Source: Dialister sp. CAG:486 (lineage in GTDB: Bacteria > Bacillota > Negativicutes > Veillonellales > Dialisteraceae). Taken from it: a DNA stretch of 7,293 bases. The stretch spans positions 1 to 7,293 of the forward strand of contig FR879487.1 of assembly GCA_000434475.1 (NCBI GenBank), read 5' to 3'. The position numbers were made by a program, and so were the translations under genes. Under the pieces are notes generated by a model. The model was not told the DNA's origin. It did no database searches and was given only the letters and a program-made list of their open reading frames with translations. Of the stretch, positions 1 to 6,805 are shown in pieces (positions within the stretch are counted from its first letter, which is position 1; the number at the start of each line of letters is the position of its first letter).

Positions 1-10
1 TGAAACTAGC

Positions 11-27
11 GGTTTTCTCGTATCGCA
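11..27 (+). repeat. 17-bp dispersed repeat, copy 1
   Basis: GGTTTTCTCGTATCGCA matches 16 of 17 bases of 4457-4473 (GGTATTCTCGTATCGCA). At each site it leads directly into other repeat material: heptads here, a palindromic element at the second site. It is probably a conserved edge of a larger dispersed repeat family. No promoter for the efflux operon was recognised in 1-163, so its promoter may lie upstream of the window. Confidence 0.6.
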
Positions 28-30
28 AAC

Positions 31-138
31 CTAATCCCTAGCCACTAATCCCTAGCTACCAGTCACTAGTCACTCGGGGCTCCTAATCCCTAGCTACTAA
101 TCCCTAATCCCTAATCCCTAATCCCTAGTCACGAGTCA
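31..138. repeat. Heptanucleotide tandem repeat array (CTAATCC / CTAGTCA family)
   Basis: Read from base 31, the sequence falls into consecutive seven-base units: CTAATCC, CTAGCCA, CTAATCC, CTAGCTA, CCAGTCA, CTAGTCA. A ten-base interruption CTCGGGGCTC (73-82) follows, then CTAATCC, CTAGCTA, four CTAATCC units (97-124), CTAGTCA and CGAGTCA. The phase is kept throughout each block, so this is a true period-7 array with consensus roughly CTARTCM. It contains no plausible gene and fills nearly all of the visible upstream region of the efflux operon, ending 12 bases before its ribosome binding site. A related tract with the same ten-base interruption lies at 4981-5037. Heptameric tandem repeats are known in other bacteria (for example the STRR repeats of cyanobacteria). 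Their role here is unknown. Confidence 0.9.
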
Positions 139-163
139 CTATTAACATACAAGGAGTCAGTCT

Positions 164-1228
164 ATGAAACGTTTAGCTATGTATATCGGTGTGATGCTTA
201 TAGGTGCTTCGATCGCGCTGTCGGGGTGCGGAGCAGAGAAGGCAGCGGCGCCGAAGGCGCCTTTGGTGAAGTCGATGGTCATCGGTGAGACGGAGTCAGG
301 CGTGAAGAATACGTTCTCCGGCACGGTGCATGGTTTTTTTGAATCGCCTCTGGCATTTCAGGTGGGAGGCCGGATCATGCAGCGCTATGTCACATCCGGT
401 GAGCGTGTCAGCGCCGGGCAGGCGCTCTTCAAGGTAGACTCGAAGGATGCAGAGGAGCAGGCAGCGGCGGCGCGTTCGCAGCTGAATGCAGCGGAAGCAT
501 CGTATCGCCTCGCACAGTCGACGCTGGCGCGGTATGAGAAGCTGCACTCGGTGTCGGCGATCTCTGATCTTGCCATTGATCAGACAAGAAATCAGGCGGA
601 GCTTGCAGCGGCGCAGCTCGAGTCCGCACAGGCGGCGCTCTCGCGTGCGGAGAATAATCTTGGCTTCACGGTGCTTTCGGCAGATCGCGATGGGATCGTC
701 GGCGCGACGCTCTATGAGGTGGGGCAGGTCGTCGCGGCGGGGACACCGGTGGTGTCGATCATCGATGATTCGCAGCTGGATGTCTACATTTCTTTGACAG
801 AGAAGCAGTATCGGGAGTATTCGGTGGGGATGCCGTGTACGGTGACATTCTGGGCGCTGCCGAATGTGAGCGCAGAGGGGCGCGTCCGCGAAGTAGCGGC
901 TGCACCGAATGCGCAGACGGGGACATATGATGCGAAGGTGACTTTGGTCGATCCGCCGGAGAATATCGCCGTCGGCATGACGGCAGAAGTGAAATTTGGC
1001 GACAGAGAGGACGGCAAGGGCATCATGATCCCGCTTTCTGCGATGGCGACGCAGGATCAAAAGCCGTCTGTCTGGGTGATCCGGGATAACAAGGTGACGC
1101 TGACGCCGGTCAAGGTGGGGCGCTACGGCGAGGATACGGTGGAGATCATCGAAGGACTTGCCAAGGGGGATCGCATCGTGATGGCGGGCGTTTCGAAACT
1201 GGCTGAAGGAGAAGAGGTACGCGTATGA
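164..1228 (+). CDS. Lipoprotein periplasmic adaptor (membrane fusion protein) of an RND efflux pump
   Basis: This is the HlyD/AcrA-type adaptor that would link an inner-membrane RND permease to an outer-membrane channel for drug or toxic-compound export. The 354-residue product begins with a lipoprotein signal peptide: a charged start, a hydrophobic stretch, then the lipobox LSGC with Cys22 as the lipidation site. The first half of the lipoyl (barrel-sandwich) domain is at about 59-92, with FQVGGRI (65-71) and VTSGERVSAGQALF (76-89). An Ala/Gln/Glu-rich helical hairpin follows at about 93-165. The second lipoyl half (about 168-198) contains DGIVGATLYEVGQVVAAGTPV. The beta-barrel and membrane-proximal domains fill the rest. 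The length is normal for the family. The start is supported by AAGGAG at 151-156, seven bases before the ATG. The stop codon overlaps the permease start as ATGA, so the two are co-translated. The substrate cannot be deduced. Confidence 0.93.
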   Translation: MKRLAMYIGVMLIGASIALSGCGAEKAAAPKAPLVKSMVIGETESGVKNTFSGTVHGFFESPLAFQVGGRIMQRYVTSGERVSAGQALFKVDSKDAEEQAAAARSQLNAAEASYRLAQSTLARYEKLHSVSAISDLAIDQTRNQAELAAAQLESAQAALSRAENNLGFTVLSADRDGIVGATLYEVGQVVAAGTPVVSIIDDSQLDVYISLTEKQYREYSVGMPCTVTFWALPNVSAEGRVREVAAAPNAQTGTYDAKVTLVDPPENIAVGMTAEVKFGDREDGKGIMIPLSAMATQDQKPSVWVIRDNKVTLTPVKVGRYGEDTVEIIEGLAKGDRIVMAGVSKLAEGEEVRV

Positions 1229-4200
1229 AAGGGCTGAATCTGGCAGAGTGGGCCATCAAGCACAAGCCGGTGGTCTATTTCTTCATTTTCTTCATCCTCC
1301 TGGGAGGCTTGTGGTCGTATTTCCATCTGGGGCGCAGTGAGGATCCGGACTTCACCATCCGTCAGGCGGTGGTGTCGGCGGCCTGGCCGGGCGCGACGGC
1401 GGAGAGAATCACCGAGCAGGTGACGGATCCGCTCGAGAAAAAGCTCCAGGATACGAAGGGGCTGGACTATCTGAAGTCCTTCACGCATGATGGCAAGACG
1501 GTCATCTATGTGAATCTGAAGGACTCGGTCAAGAAGGAGGATATCCAGACGCGCTGGCATGAGGTGCGAAATCTCGTGAATGATGAGAAGGCAGCTCTTC
1601 CCGCCGGTGTGTACGGTCCGTATGTGAATGACCGCTTTGATGATGTCTATGGCTCGATCTATGCAGTGACGGGGGACGGCTTTTCCTATGAGGAGAAGCG
1701 TAAGTCGGCGGAAATGCTGCGCCGTCGTCTCGCCGCTGTCGAGGATGTGCAGAAGGTCGAGCTCCTGGGGGTGCAGGAGCAGAATATGTACATCGAGATG
1801 GATCAGAATAAGCTCGCCTCCTTCGGGATGAATCCATCCGATGTATTCCGCATCCTTCAGCAGCAGTCGGCGATGATGCCGGCAGGGACGATCCATACAT
1901 CGTCTCGCAATGTGGCGATCCGCGTGGACGGTCTCCTAGGCAGTGTGGAAGCCTTGGAGAATATCCCGATCCATGTGGGCGAGCGGAGCTTCCATCTGGG
2001 CGATGTGGCAAAGGTCACGCAGACTTACACGACGCCGGAGTCTTCCCTTTTCTATTTCAATGGCAAACCGGCGATCGGTATCGCGGTCTCGATGCGGGTG
2101 GGCGGGAATAACCTGACGCTCGGGGACAATCTCAATCGGGAGATCGAGCGGTCGAAGGCAGACCTTCCGGCGGGCATGGACATCGGGCTCGTGGCGGATC
2201 AGCCGAAGGTGGTGAATGAGTCCATCCATGATTTCACGGAGTCGCTCTTGGAGGCCATCGTGATCGTCATGGCGGCGTCCTTCCTCTCGCTCGGACTTTG
2301 GAGCGGCATCGTGCTGGCGCTCTGCATCCCGGTCGTCGTGTGTGCGACATTCCTCTTCATGAAATGGCAGGGGATCGATCTGCATATCGTGTCTCTGGGA
2401 GCGCTCATCGTCTCCCTCGGCCTTCTTGTCGATGATGCGATCATCGTCATCGAGATGATGCAGGTGAAGCTCGAAGAAGGCATGGACCGCCTGTCAGCGG
2501 CGGAAGCAGCCTATAAGAGCTGCGCGAAGCCGATGCTCGCCGGGACGCTCATCACGGCGGCGGGCTTCATCCCTGTCGGGATGGCAGAAGGCCAGACATC
2601 GGAGTACTGCGCGGCACTCTTCTGGGTCATCGCAGCAGCCCTTCTCCTCTCCTGGGTGGCATCCATCTTTGTCAGCCCAGTCTTGGGATATAAATTCATT
2701 CAAGTAAAAACAAAGGAAGAGAAGGAGAAGGAAGCACGCGAAAAGGGGAAAAGCTGGAAATCGTCCATCGGAGACAAGGCGTACCGGATCTTCTACAAGC
2801 TCATTGCGCTCTGTATCCATTTCAAGAAGACGGTCATCGTGGGGACTCTTGGGCTTTTCTGTCTGACGTTTGCGATGATCCCCTTGGTGAATCAGGAATT
2901 CTTCCCCGACTCGGTGCGTCCGGAGATCATTCTGGATGTGAATCTCCCCTCAGGGGCTTCCATACAGGAAACGAAGCGTGTCATGAACGGCATTGCCGAT
3001 ACACTCTATGGGGATGAGCGTGTATCCTCCTTCTCGACATACATCGGTGATACCGCGCCGCGTTTCATCCTGCTCTTTGATCCCAAAGCACCGGAAGACG
3101 GGCATGGGCAGATGATCATCGTCGCGACAGACCAGAAGAGCCGTGATGCGCTTCGCCAAGAGATCATGGATACGGTGACGGAAAAATATCCGGATGCACA
3201 GGCACATACCCGTCTCATCACGACCGGCCCGCCGTCCGAGTATCCGGTGATGTTCCGCCTGTCGGGCGAATCCATCGATGAGACAGTGAAGCTGGCTTCC
3301 GAAGCACTCTCCATCATGAAGCAGAATCCGAATGTCACGAATGCGAGCCTCGACTGGCCGCAGGAGACACCGACACTGAAGCTCAAGATCAATCAGGACA
3401 AGGTGCGCGAGCTGGGGATCGATAACTATGCGGTATCGCAGGATCTCTACGTGAAGCTTTCCGGCTACAAGGTGGCTGAGTCGTATCAGGGCGATCAGCT
3501 CATCCCGATCTCCTTCAAGCTGGAAGGAGACAATGCAGCGCGTCTGGCCAGCCTTGACTCACTGCCTGTCCATGTGGGAAATGGCCGCTACGTGCCACTT
3601 GGCGAATTTGCGGATCTGTCCTATGAAAATGAGACAAGCACCATTTGGCGCAGGGATCTGAAGCCGACCATCACGCTCCGGGCAGATGTAACAGGCGGAG
3701 CCAAGGCAGACTCCGTATCCATGGCGCTCTATGATACGGATCTCAAAGCCTTCCGGGCCGGCCTTCCGGAAGGGGTGACGTTCGAGAAGGACGGGTCGCT
3801 TGAGTGGAGCGAGAAGTCCATGACCTACATCGTAGGCGCCATGCCTATGATGGTCTTCTTCGTCCTCATGATATTGATGTTCGAGCTGGGAAATATTCCC
3901 AAGCTCATCATGGCTGTCGTGACCGGACCGCTCGGACTCATCGGCGCGATCCTGACACTGCTGGTGACGCGGCAGGCGATCGGCTTCGTCGCCATCATCG
4001 GCTTTGTGGCGCTCTCCGGCATGGTCATCCGAAACAGCATCATCCTTCTGGATCAGATCCGCCAGCATCTGGAAAGCGGGAAGACACCGTATGACGCCGT
4101 CGTCGAGTCGGCGGCGCTCCGTTTCCGCCCCATTATGCTCTCTTCGGTGACGGATGTCCTGGGCTTCGTGCCCCTGATTCCGAATCCCTTCTGGCGCCCG

Positions 4201-4311
4201 CTCGCCGTCTCCTTCATCGGCGGTCTTCTTCTTGCGACCGCGATCGGACTCCTCGTCGTACCTGCCATGTACTGCTGGTGGTACAAGGTGAAAGAGCCCT
4301 GCGAGCAGTAG
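1225..4311 (+). CDS. RND efflux permease, HAE/AcrB superfamily, TriC-like
   Basis: This is an inner-membrane proton-driven exporter that works with the preceding adaptor. The 1028-residue length is typical of the family. The N-terminus reads as TM1 (about 14-33), then the GRSEDPDFTI and AAWPGATAERITEQVTDPLE signatures. As recalled from memory, these closely resemble TriC of Pseudomonas aeruginosa. The order is: first periplasmic porter region to about 335, TM2-6 to about 490, a Lys/Glu-rich cytoplasmic linker (about 495-514), TM7 (about 536-555), second porter region to about 865, then TM8-12. The proton-relay aspartates are present as D403-D404 in GLLVDDAIIVIE, matching AcrB D407/D408. The TM10 lysine (AcrB K940) is arginine, R936, in GMVIRNSIILLDQI. 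ATGA overlap with the adaptor and an upstream AAGGAGAAGAGG support coupled translation. Multidrug or biocide efflux is the likely role. Heavy-metal RNDs fit less well because the sequence matches HAE-type proteins. Confidence 0.95.
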   Translation: MKGLNLAEWAIKHKPVVYFFIFFILLGGLWSYFHLGRSEDPDFTIRQAVVSAAWPGATAERITEQVTDPLEKKLQDTKGLDYLKSFTHDGKTVIYVNLKDSVKKEDIQTRWHEVRNLVNDEKAALPAGVYGPYVNDRFDDVYGSIYAVTGDGFSYEEKRKSAEMLRRRLAAVEDVQKVELLGVQEQNMYIEMDQNKLASFGMNPSDVFRILQQQSAMMPAGTIHTSSRNVAIRVDGLLGSVEALENIPIHVGERSFHLGDVAKVTQTYTTPESSLFYFNGKPAIGIAVSMRVGGNNLTLGDNLNREIERSKADLPAGMDIGLVADQPKVVNESIHDFTESLLEAIVIVMAASFLSLGLWSGIVLALCIPVVVCATFLFMKWQGIDLHIVSLGALIVSLGLLVDDAIIVIEMMQVKLEEGMDRLSAAEAAYKSCAKPMLAGTLITAAGFIPVGMAEGQTSEYCAALFWVIAAALLLSWVASIFVSPVLGYKFIQVKTKEEKEKEAREKGKSWKSSIGDKAYRIFYKLIALCIHFKKTVIVGTLGLFCLTFAMIPLVNQEFFPDSVRPEIILDVNLPSGASIQETKRVMNGIADTLYGDERVSSFSTYIGDTAPRFILLFDPKAPEDGHGQMIIVATDQKSRDALRQEIMDTVTEKYPDAQAHTRLITTGPPSEYPVMFRLSGESIDETVKLASEALSIMKQNPNVTNASLDWPQETPTLKLKINQDKVRELGIDNYAVSQDLYVKLSGYKVAESYQGDQLIPISFKLEGDNAARLASLDSLPVHVGNGRYVPLGEFADLSYENETSTIWRRDLKPTITLRADVTGGAKADSVSMALYDTDLKAFRAGLPEGVTFEKDGSLEWSEKSMTYIVGAMPMMVFFVLMILMFELGNIPKLIMAVVTGPLGLIGAILTLLVTRQAIGFVAIIGFVALSGMVIRNSIILLDQIRQHLESGKTPYDAVVESAALRFRPIMLSSVTDVLGFVPLIPNPFWRPLAVSFIGGLLLATAIGLLVVPAMYCWWYKVKEPCEQ

Positions 4312-4327
4312 GCATCCGGTAAAAATG

Positions 4328-4375
4328 AAAGGAGCTGTGAAGAAATGAATCCGCATTTCTTCACAGCTCCTTTTT
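4328..4375 (+). terminator. Rho-independent terminator of the efflux operon
   Basis: Bases 4328-4347 and 4354-4373 form a perfect 20-bp stem around the six-base loop AATCCG. The 3' arm runs into TTTTTACTTT. It begins 17 bases after the permease stop codon. The A-rich 5' flank would also give a short U-tract on the opposite strand, so it may act in both directions. Confidence 0.93.
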
Positions 4376-4390
4376 ACTTTGCTTTCATTT

Positions 4391-4420
4391 GGTTCAGGGT
4401 TCAGGGTTCAAGGTTCAGGG
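4391..4420. repeat. GGTTCAG heptad tandem repeat
   Basis: Four seven-base units lie in a row: GGTTCAG, GGTTCAG, GGTTCAA, GGTTCAG, followed by GG. The unit differs in sequence from the CTAATCC heptads but has the same period of seven. It sits between two intrinsic terminators. No coding function is visible. Confidence 0.85.
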
Positions 4421-4427
4421 CTCTCGT

Positions 4428-4449
4428 GGCGGCTTCGCCGCCTTTTTTT
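4428..4449 (+). terminator. Second Rho-independent terminator
   Basis: GGCGGC (4428-4433) pairs perfectly with GCCGCC (4437-4442) around a TTC loop and is followed by seven T residues (4443-4449). It lies about 55 bases beyond the first terminator and would act as a back-up stop for read-through from the efflux operon. Confidence 0.9.
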
Positions 4450-4456
4450 AGAAGAT

Positions 4457-4473
4457 GGTATTCTCGTATCGCA
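4457..4473 (+). repeat. 17-bp dispersed repeat, copy 2
   Basis: GGTATTCTCGTATCGCA differs at one base from 11-27. Here it adjoins the palindromic element that starts at 4475. Confidence 0.6.
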
Positions 4474-4474
4474 G

Positions 4475-4600
4475 CCTTCCCCTCTAGGGGAAGGTGCCCC
4501 GCAGAGAGCGCATCAGCCCCTCTTATGGCTAATGCTATTAAGTTAAGCGGCAGAACGTTCTTGGCTCCCCATCGGGGGAGCTCCCCGAAGGGGTGAGGGG
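4475..4600 (+). repeat. Palindromic repeat module, forward copy
   Basis: The module contains a hairpin CCTTCCCC/GGGGAAGG (4475-4482 with 4487-4494), the 17-mer AATGCTATTAAGTTAAG (4531-4547), and a second hairpin GCTCCCC/GGGGAGC (4564-4570 with 4575-4581). A small CCCCGAAGGGG palindrome (4583-4593) and GTGAGGGG follow the second hairpin. The same order of 17-mer, spacer, ATCGGGGG hairpin and CCGAAGG occurs in inverted orientation at 4767-4838. It resembles REP/BIME-like intergenic repeat mosaics. No transposase or coding capacity is visible. Confidence 0.75.
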
Positions 4601-4684
4601 GCTACGTGGCGGTATTGCCGGAAAGTGTTGGAATATCGATAGCATTGGACTATTCAACATAGCACGCTATACCGCTAGCATGCC

Positions 4685-4748
4685 CCATCTCGCTTCGCTC
4701 GAAATGGCGTCTCACTGGATTTTAGCGTCGCTTCGCTCCTAAAAATCC
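4685..4748. repeat. Two adjacent hairpins sharing a CGCTTCGCTC loop
   Basis: The ten-mer CGCTTCGCTC occurs at 4691-4700 and 4729-4738. The first copy lies between CCAT (4685-4688) and ATGG (4704-4707). The second lies between GGATTTT (4717-4723) and AAAATCC (4742-4748). The loops are alike while the stems differ, which is typical of evolving palindromic intergenic repeats. This sits between the two inverted modules, and the rest of 4601-4766 shows nothing gene-like. Confidence 0.5.
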
Positions 4749-4766
4749 GGTTCGCTTGCACATATT

Positions 4767-4876
4767 GCCTTCGGCACTTCCCCCGATGGGGGAAGCAAGA
4801 CGCTGCGTCGCTAACGATTTCCTTAACTTAATAGCATTGCCCCAGAGGGGGAGGCGCAACGAAGGGGCGGATAGGG
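4767..4876 (-). repeat. Palindromic repeat module, inverted copy
   Basis: Read on the minus strand, this carries AATGCTATTAAGTTAAG (complement of 4822-4838). A spacer follows, then a perfect 8-bp hairpin CTTCCCCC/GGGGGAAG (4777-4784 with 4788-4795) and a GCC-TTC-GGC mini-hairpin (4767-4775). On the + strand its far end holds a decayed palindrome, CCCC-AGA-GGGG (4840-4850), trailed by CGAAGGGGCGGATAGGG. It matches the forward module at 4475-4600 in the order of its parts. Confidence 0.72.
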
Positions 4877-4980
4877 TACTGGCGGTATGAAAGTGTGCGG
4901 GGAAATGCGTATCAAGCAGGCGATTTACGGCAGCAGCCAAGCGCCTGTTTTTGTAAATGGCGCTGCCCGAAAATGGCATT

Positions 4981-5037
4981 CAAGTCACCAGTCACTCGAG
5001 GCTCCTAATCCCTAGCGACTATTCACCACTCACTCCC
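4981..5037. repeat. Second CTAATCC-type heptad tract
   Basis: The units are CAAGTCA, CCAGTCA, the ten-base interruption CTCGAGGCTC, then CTAATCC, CTAGCGA, CTATTCA and CCACTCA. Bases 4983-5021 match 61-99 at 36 of 39 positions, including the interruption. The efflux operon is therefore flanked by direct copies about 4.9 kb apart. Confidence 0.85.
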
Positions 5038-5179
5038 GTTCTCTGGTCATTTGCCATGACTGGGTTATGGATGATCATATTCATGCTAAAACGTGACAAT
5101 GCGCGCTTTTCTATAAAATAAAAATCATAAAATATGCCCAGATATGACTAAATTTATATGGATCTACCCCTATTTTATC

Positions 5180-5208
5180 TTGCCATGCACCCTTATTTTG
5201 TATAAAAT
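5180..5208 (+). promoter_or_regulatory. Candidate promoter for the amino-acid permease
   Basis: TTGCCA (5180-5185) and TAAAAT (5203-5208) are separated by 17 bases within a distinctly AT-rich stretch (about 5105-5215). The surrounding DNA is GC-rich. The -10 lies inside TATAAAAT, so alternative registers are possible, and other AT-rich hexamers further upstream (around 5112-5135) also could serve. The predicted transcript would have a leader of about 165 bases. Confidence 0.4.
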
Positions 5209-5214
5209 ATTAGT

Positions 5215-5380
5215 TGCGTTATTACTTAGACTCATTCGAATATGCAGGAATGGGAAGCACATTTCTGAAAGCAGATGAAGAAAGGAAAGCGGTTATGTCG
5301 GGGGAGGGGATCCACTCTCCGGCGGGGCAGTCTCAGCTGCCGGACTTGGGATCATCAGGACTTGCTAGGAGGAAAGAATT
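5215..5380 (+). promoter_or_regulatory. Structured 5' leader of the permease gene, no known riboswitch recognised
   Basis: The leader can form GGAGGG/CTCTCC and GGCAG/CTGCC (5326-5330 with 5337-5341) hairpins. A longer-range GATCC/GGATC helix (5309-5313 with 5349-5353) is also possible. GGACTTG occurs twice (5342-5348 and 5358-5364). The ribosome binding site AGGAGG (5367-5372) lies eight bases before the ATG and could be partly covered by the upstream CTCTCC. No oligo-T tract follows the hairpins, so translational control would be likelier than attenuation. No conserved riboswitch core was recognised, and control by this leader is only a possibility. Confidence 0.3.
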
Positions 5381-6799
5381 ATGGAAGACAAAGAACAGGA
5401 AATGCATGAAAACCTGGAACGCGGCCTGAAAAACAGACATATCCAGCTCATCGGCCTTGGCGGTGCGATCGGTGTCGGTCTGTTTCTGGGCTCGGCGACT
5501 GCGATCGAACTTGCCGGCCCATCGGTACTCTTGACGTATGTCATCGGCGGCATTGCGATTTATTTCATCATGCGTGCGCTCGGTGAGCTCTCCGTCGCCT
5601 ACCCGGTCTCCGGGGCCTTCAGTGCGCATGCGGCACGTTTCTTAGGCCCGAAGTGGGGCTATCTCACCGGTTGGACGTACTGGTACATGTGGATGGTCAC
5701 CTGTATGGCCGAGCTCACTGCCGTCGGGATATACATGAATTTCTGGTATCCGGACCTGCCGCAGTGGCTGTCAGCGCTCGTTGCACTTGTCATCATGACC
5801 GTGGTGAATTTCATCGCCGTCTCTGCCTATGGCGAGTTTGAATTCTGGTTTGCCCTCGTGAAGATCTGCACCATCATTTTCATGATCATCAGCGGCATCG
5901 GCATGATCGTCTTCGGCATTGGCAATGGCGGCATTGCGACCGGCATCGCAAACCTTTGGCAGAACGGCGGCTTCTTCCCGAATGGTTTTTCCGGCACCCT
6001 GATGGCGCTTGTCATGGTCATGTATTCCTATCTTGGCATCGAGATCATCGGCGTCACTGCGGGTGAAGCGCATGATCCGAAGTCCACCATCAAGAAAGCC
6101 ATCGACGAAGTCTTCTGGCGTATCCTGATTTTCTATGTGCTCTCTCTGGGCGTCATCATGTCCATCTATCCATGGAATGAGATCGGACACATGGGATCCC
6201 CATTTGTGGTGACCTTTGAAAAACTCGGCATCGCCGGTGCAGCGGATATTATCAATATCGTCGTCATCACGGCGGTACTCTCTTCCTGCAACAGCGGGAT
6301 CTTCAGCTCCGGCCGTATGCTCTACAATCTGTCCCTGCAGGGGAATGCACCTGCCTGCTTCCAGACGCTGAACCGTCATCGTCTGCCGTGGGTCGGCATC
6401 CTTTTCTCCGCAGCGATCCTGCTTGTCGCTGTCGGTCTGAACTATGTCATGCCGGCTGAACTTTTCGTCTACGTCACCAGCGTCGGTTCCTTCGGGGCGC
6501 TCTGGACTTGGTTCGTCATCCTGCGCACCCAGCAGAAATTCCGTGCCTCTCTCTCGGAAGAAGAAAAGGCGAAGCTCACGTACAAGATGCCCTGGGCTCC
6601 TTACTCCGGCTATATCACCATGGCCTTCCTTGCCTGCGTAGTCGTAGCTTCTGCCTTCCGTGAGGATACGAGAGTCGCTCTCTATGTCACTCCGGTCTGG
6701 TTCATTCTCCTTTTCATCGGCTATCGTTTCGTCGATCGCGGAAATCGTGCCGGCGGAGCCAAAGTCGTGGATGCCGTCAAGGCGACTGCAAATCGATAA
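5381..6799 (+). CDS. AAT-family (APC superfamily) amino-acid permease, ThrP/ProY-like
   Basis: This is an inner-membrane, proton-coupled amino-acid importer of 472 residues, the usual size with about 12 membrane segments. The cytoplasmic N-terminus carries LERGLKNRHIQLIGLGGAIG. It leads into the TM1 substrate-binding glycine motif GGAIGVG (28-33 region). Other family hallmarks are AGPSVLL, IMRALGELS, GYLTGWTYWYMW, IEIIGVTAGEA, MSIYPWNE, GSPFVVTF and SSCNSGIFSSGRMLYNLS. Compared from memory, it aligns along its whole length with E. coli YifK/ThrP (threonine/serine) and ProY, and with Bacillus YbxG-type permeases. Threonine, serine or proline are therefore candidate substrates, and sequence alone does not decide. 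AGGAGG at 5367-5372 supports the start at 5381 over the Met codon at 5402. It is monocistronic, with its own leader and terminator. Confidence 0.92.
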   Translation: MEDKEQEMHENLERGLKNRHIQLIGLGGAIGVGLFLGSATAIELAGPSVLLTYVIGGIAIYFIMRALGELSVAYPVSGAFSAHAARFLGPKWGYLTGWTYWYMWMVTCMAELTAVGIYMNFWYPDLPQWLSALVALVIMTVVNFIAVSAYGEFEFWFALVKICTIIFMIISGIGMIVFGIGNGGIATGIANLWQNGGFFPNGFSGTLMALVMVMYSYLGIEIIGVTAGEAHDPKSTIKKAIDEVFWRILIFYVLSLGVIMSIYPWNEIGHMGSPFVVTFEKLGIAGAADIINIVVITAVLSSCNSGIFSSGRMLYNLSLQGNAPACFQTLNRHRLPWVGILFSAAILLVAVGLNYVMPAELFVYVTSVGSFGALWTWFVILRTQQKFRASLSEEEKAKLTYKMPWAPYSGYITMAFLACVVVASAFREDTRVALYVTPVWFILLFIGYRFVDRGNRAGGAKVVDAVKATANR

Positions 6800-6805
6800 T
6801 ATGCG

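Noticed and set aside
31..138. CRISPR array
   Set aside because: Units are seven bases in direct tandem with no spacers, unlike CRISPR repeats, and no cas genes are present.
296..1060. 254-codon minus-strand frame inside the adaptor gene
   Set aside because: It is an Arg/His-rich shadow of the GC-rich adaptor coding sequence, which has clear domains on the + strand.
4345..4596. 83-codon frame across the terminators and repeats after the efflux operon
   Set aside because: It starts inside the terminator stem and runs through GGTTCAG heptads and palindromes, so it is a by-product of repeat DNA.
4722..4979. 85-codon minus-strand frame in the intergenic repeat region
   Set aside because: It consists of the inverted palindrome module and hairpin loops, with no ribosome binding site and no similarity to a known protein.
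5046..5060. Inverted repeat GTCAT-TTGCC-ATGAC as an operator for the permease
   Set aside because: The arms are only five bases and lie more than 100 bases upstream of the best promoter candidate. No regulator motif was recognised, and such a match is expected by chance.
5290..5364. Glycine, lysine or other metabolite riboswitch before the permease
   Set aside because: Individual words such as GGGGCA and TCTCAG recall riboswitch cores, but the conserved order and spacing of those cores are absent.
5214..5429. Possible small TTG-start reading frame upstream of the permease
   Set aside because: It has a weak start with no ribosome binding site, overlaps the well-supported permease start in another frame, and has no recognisable domain.
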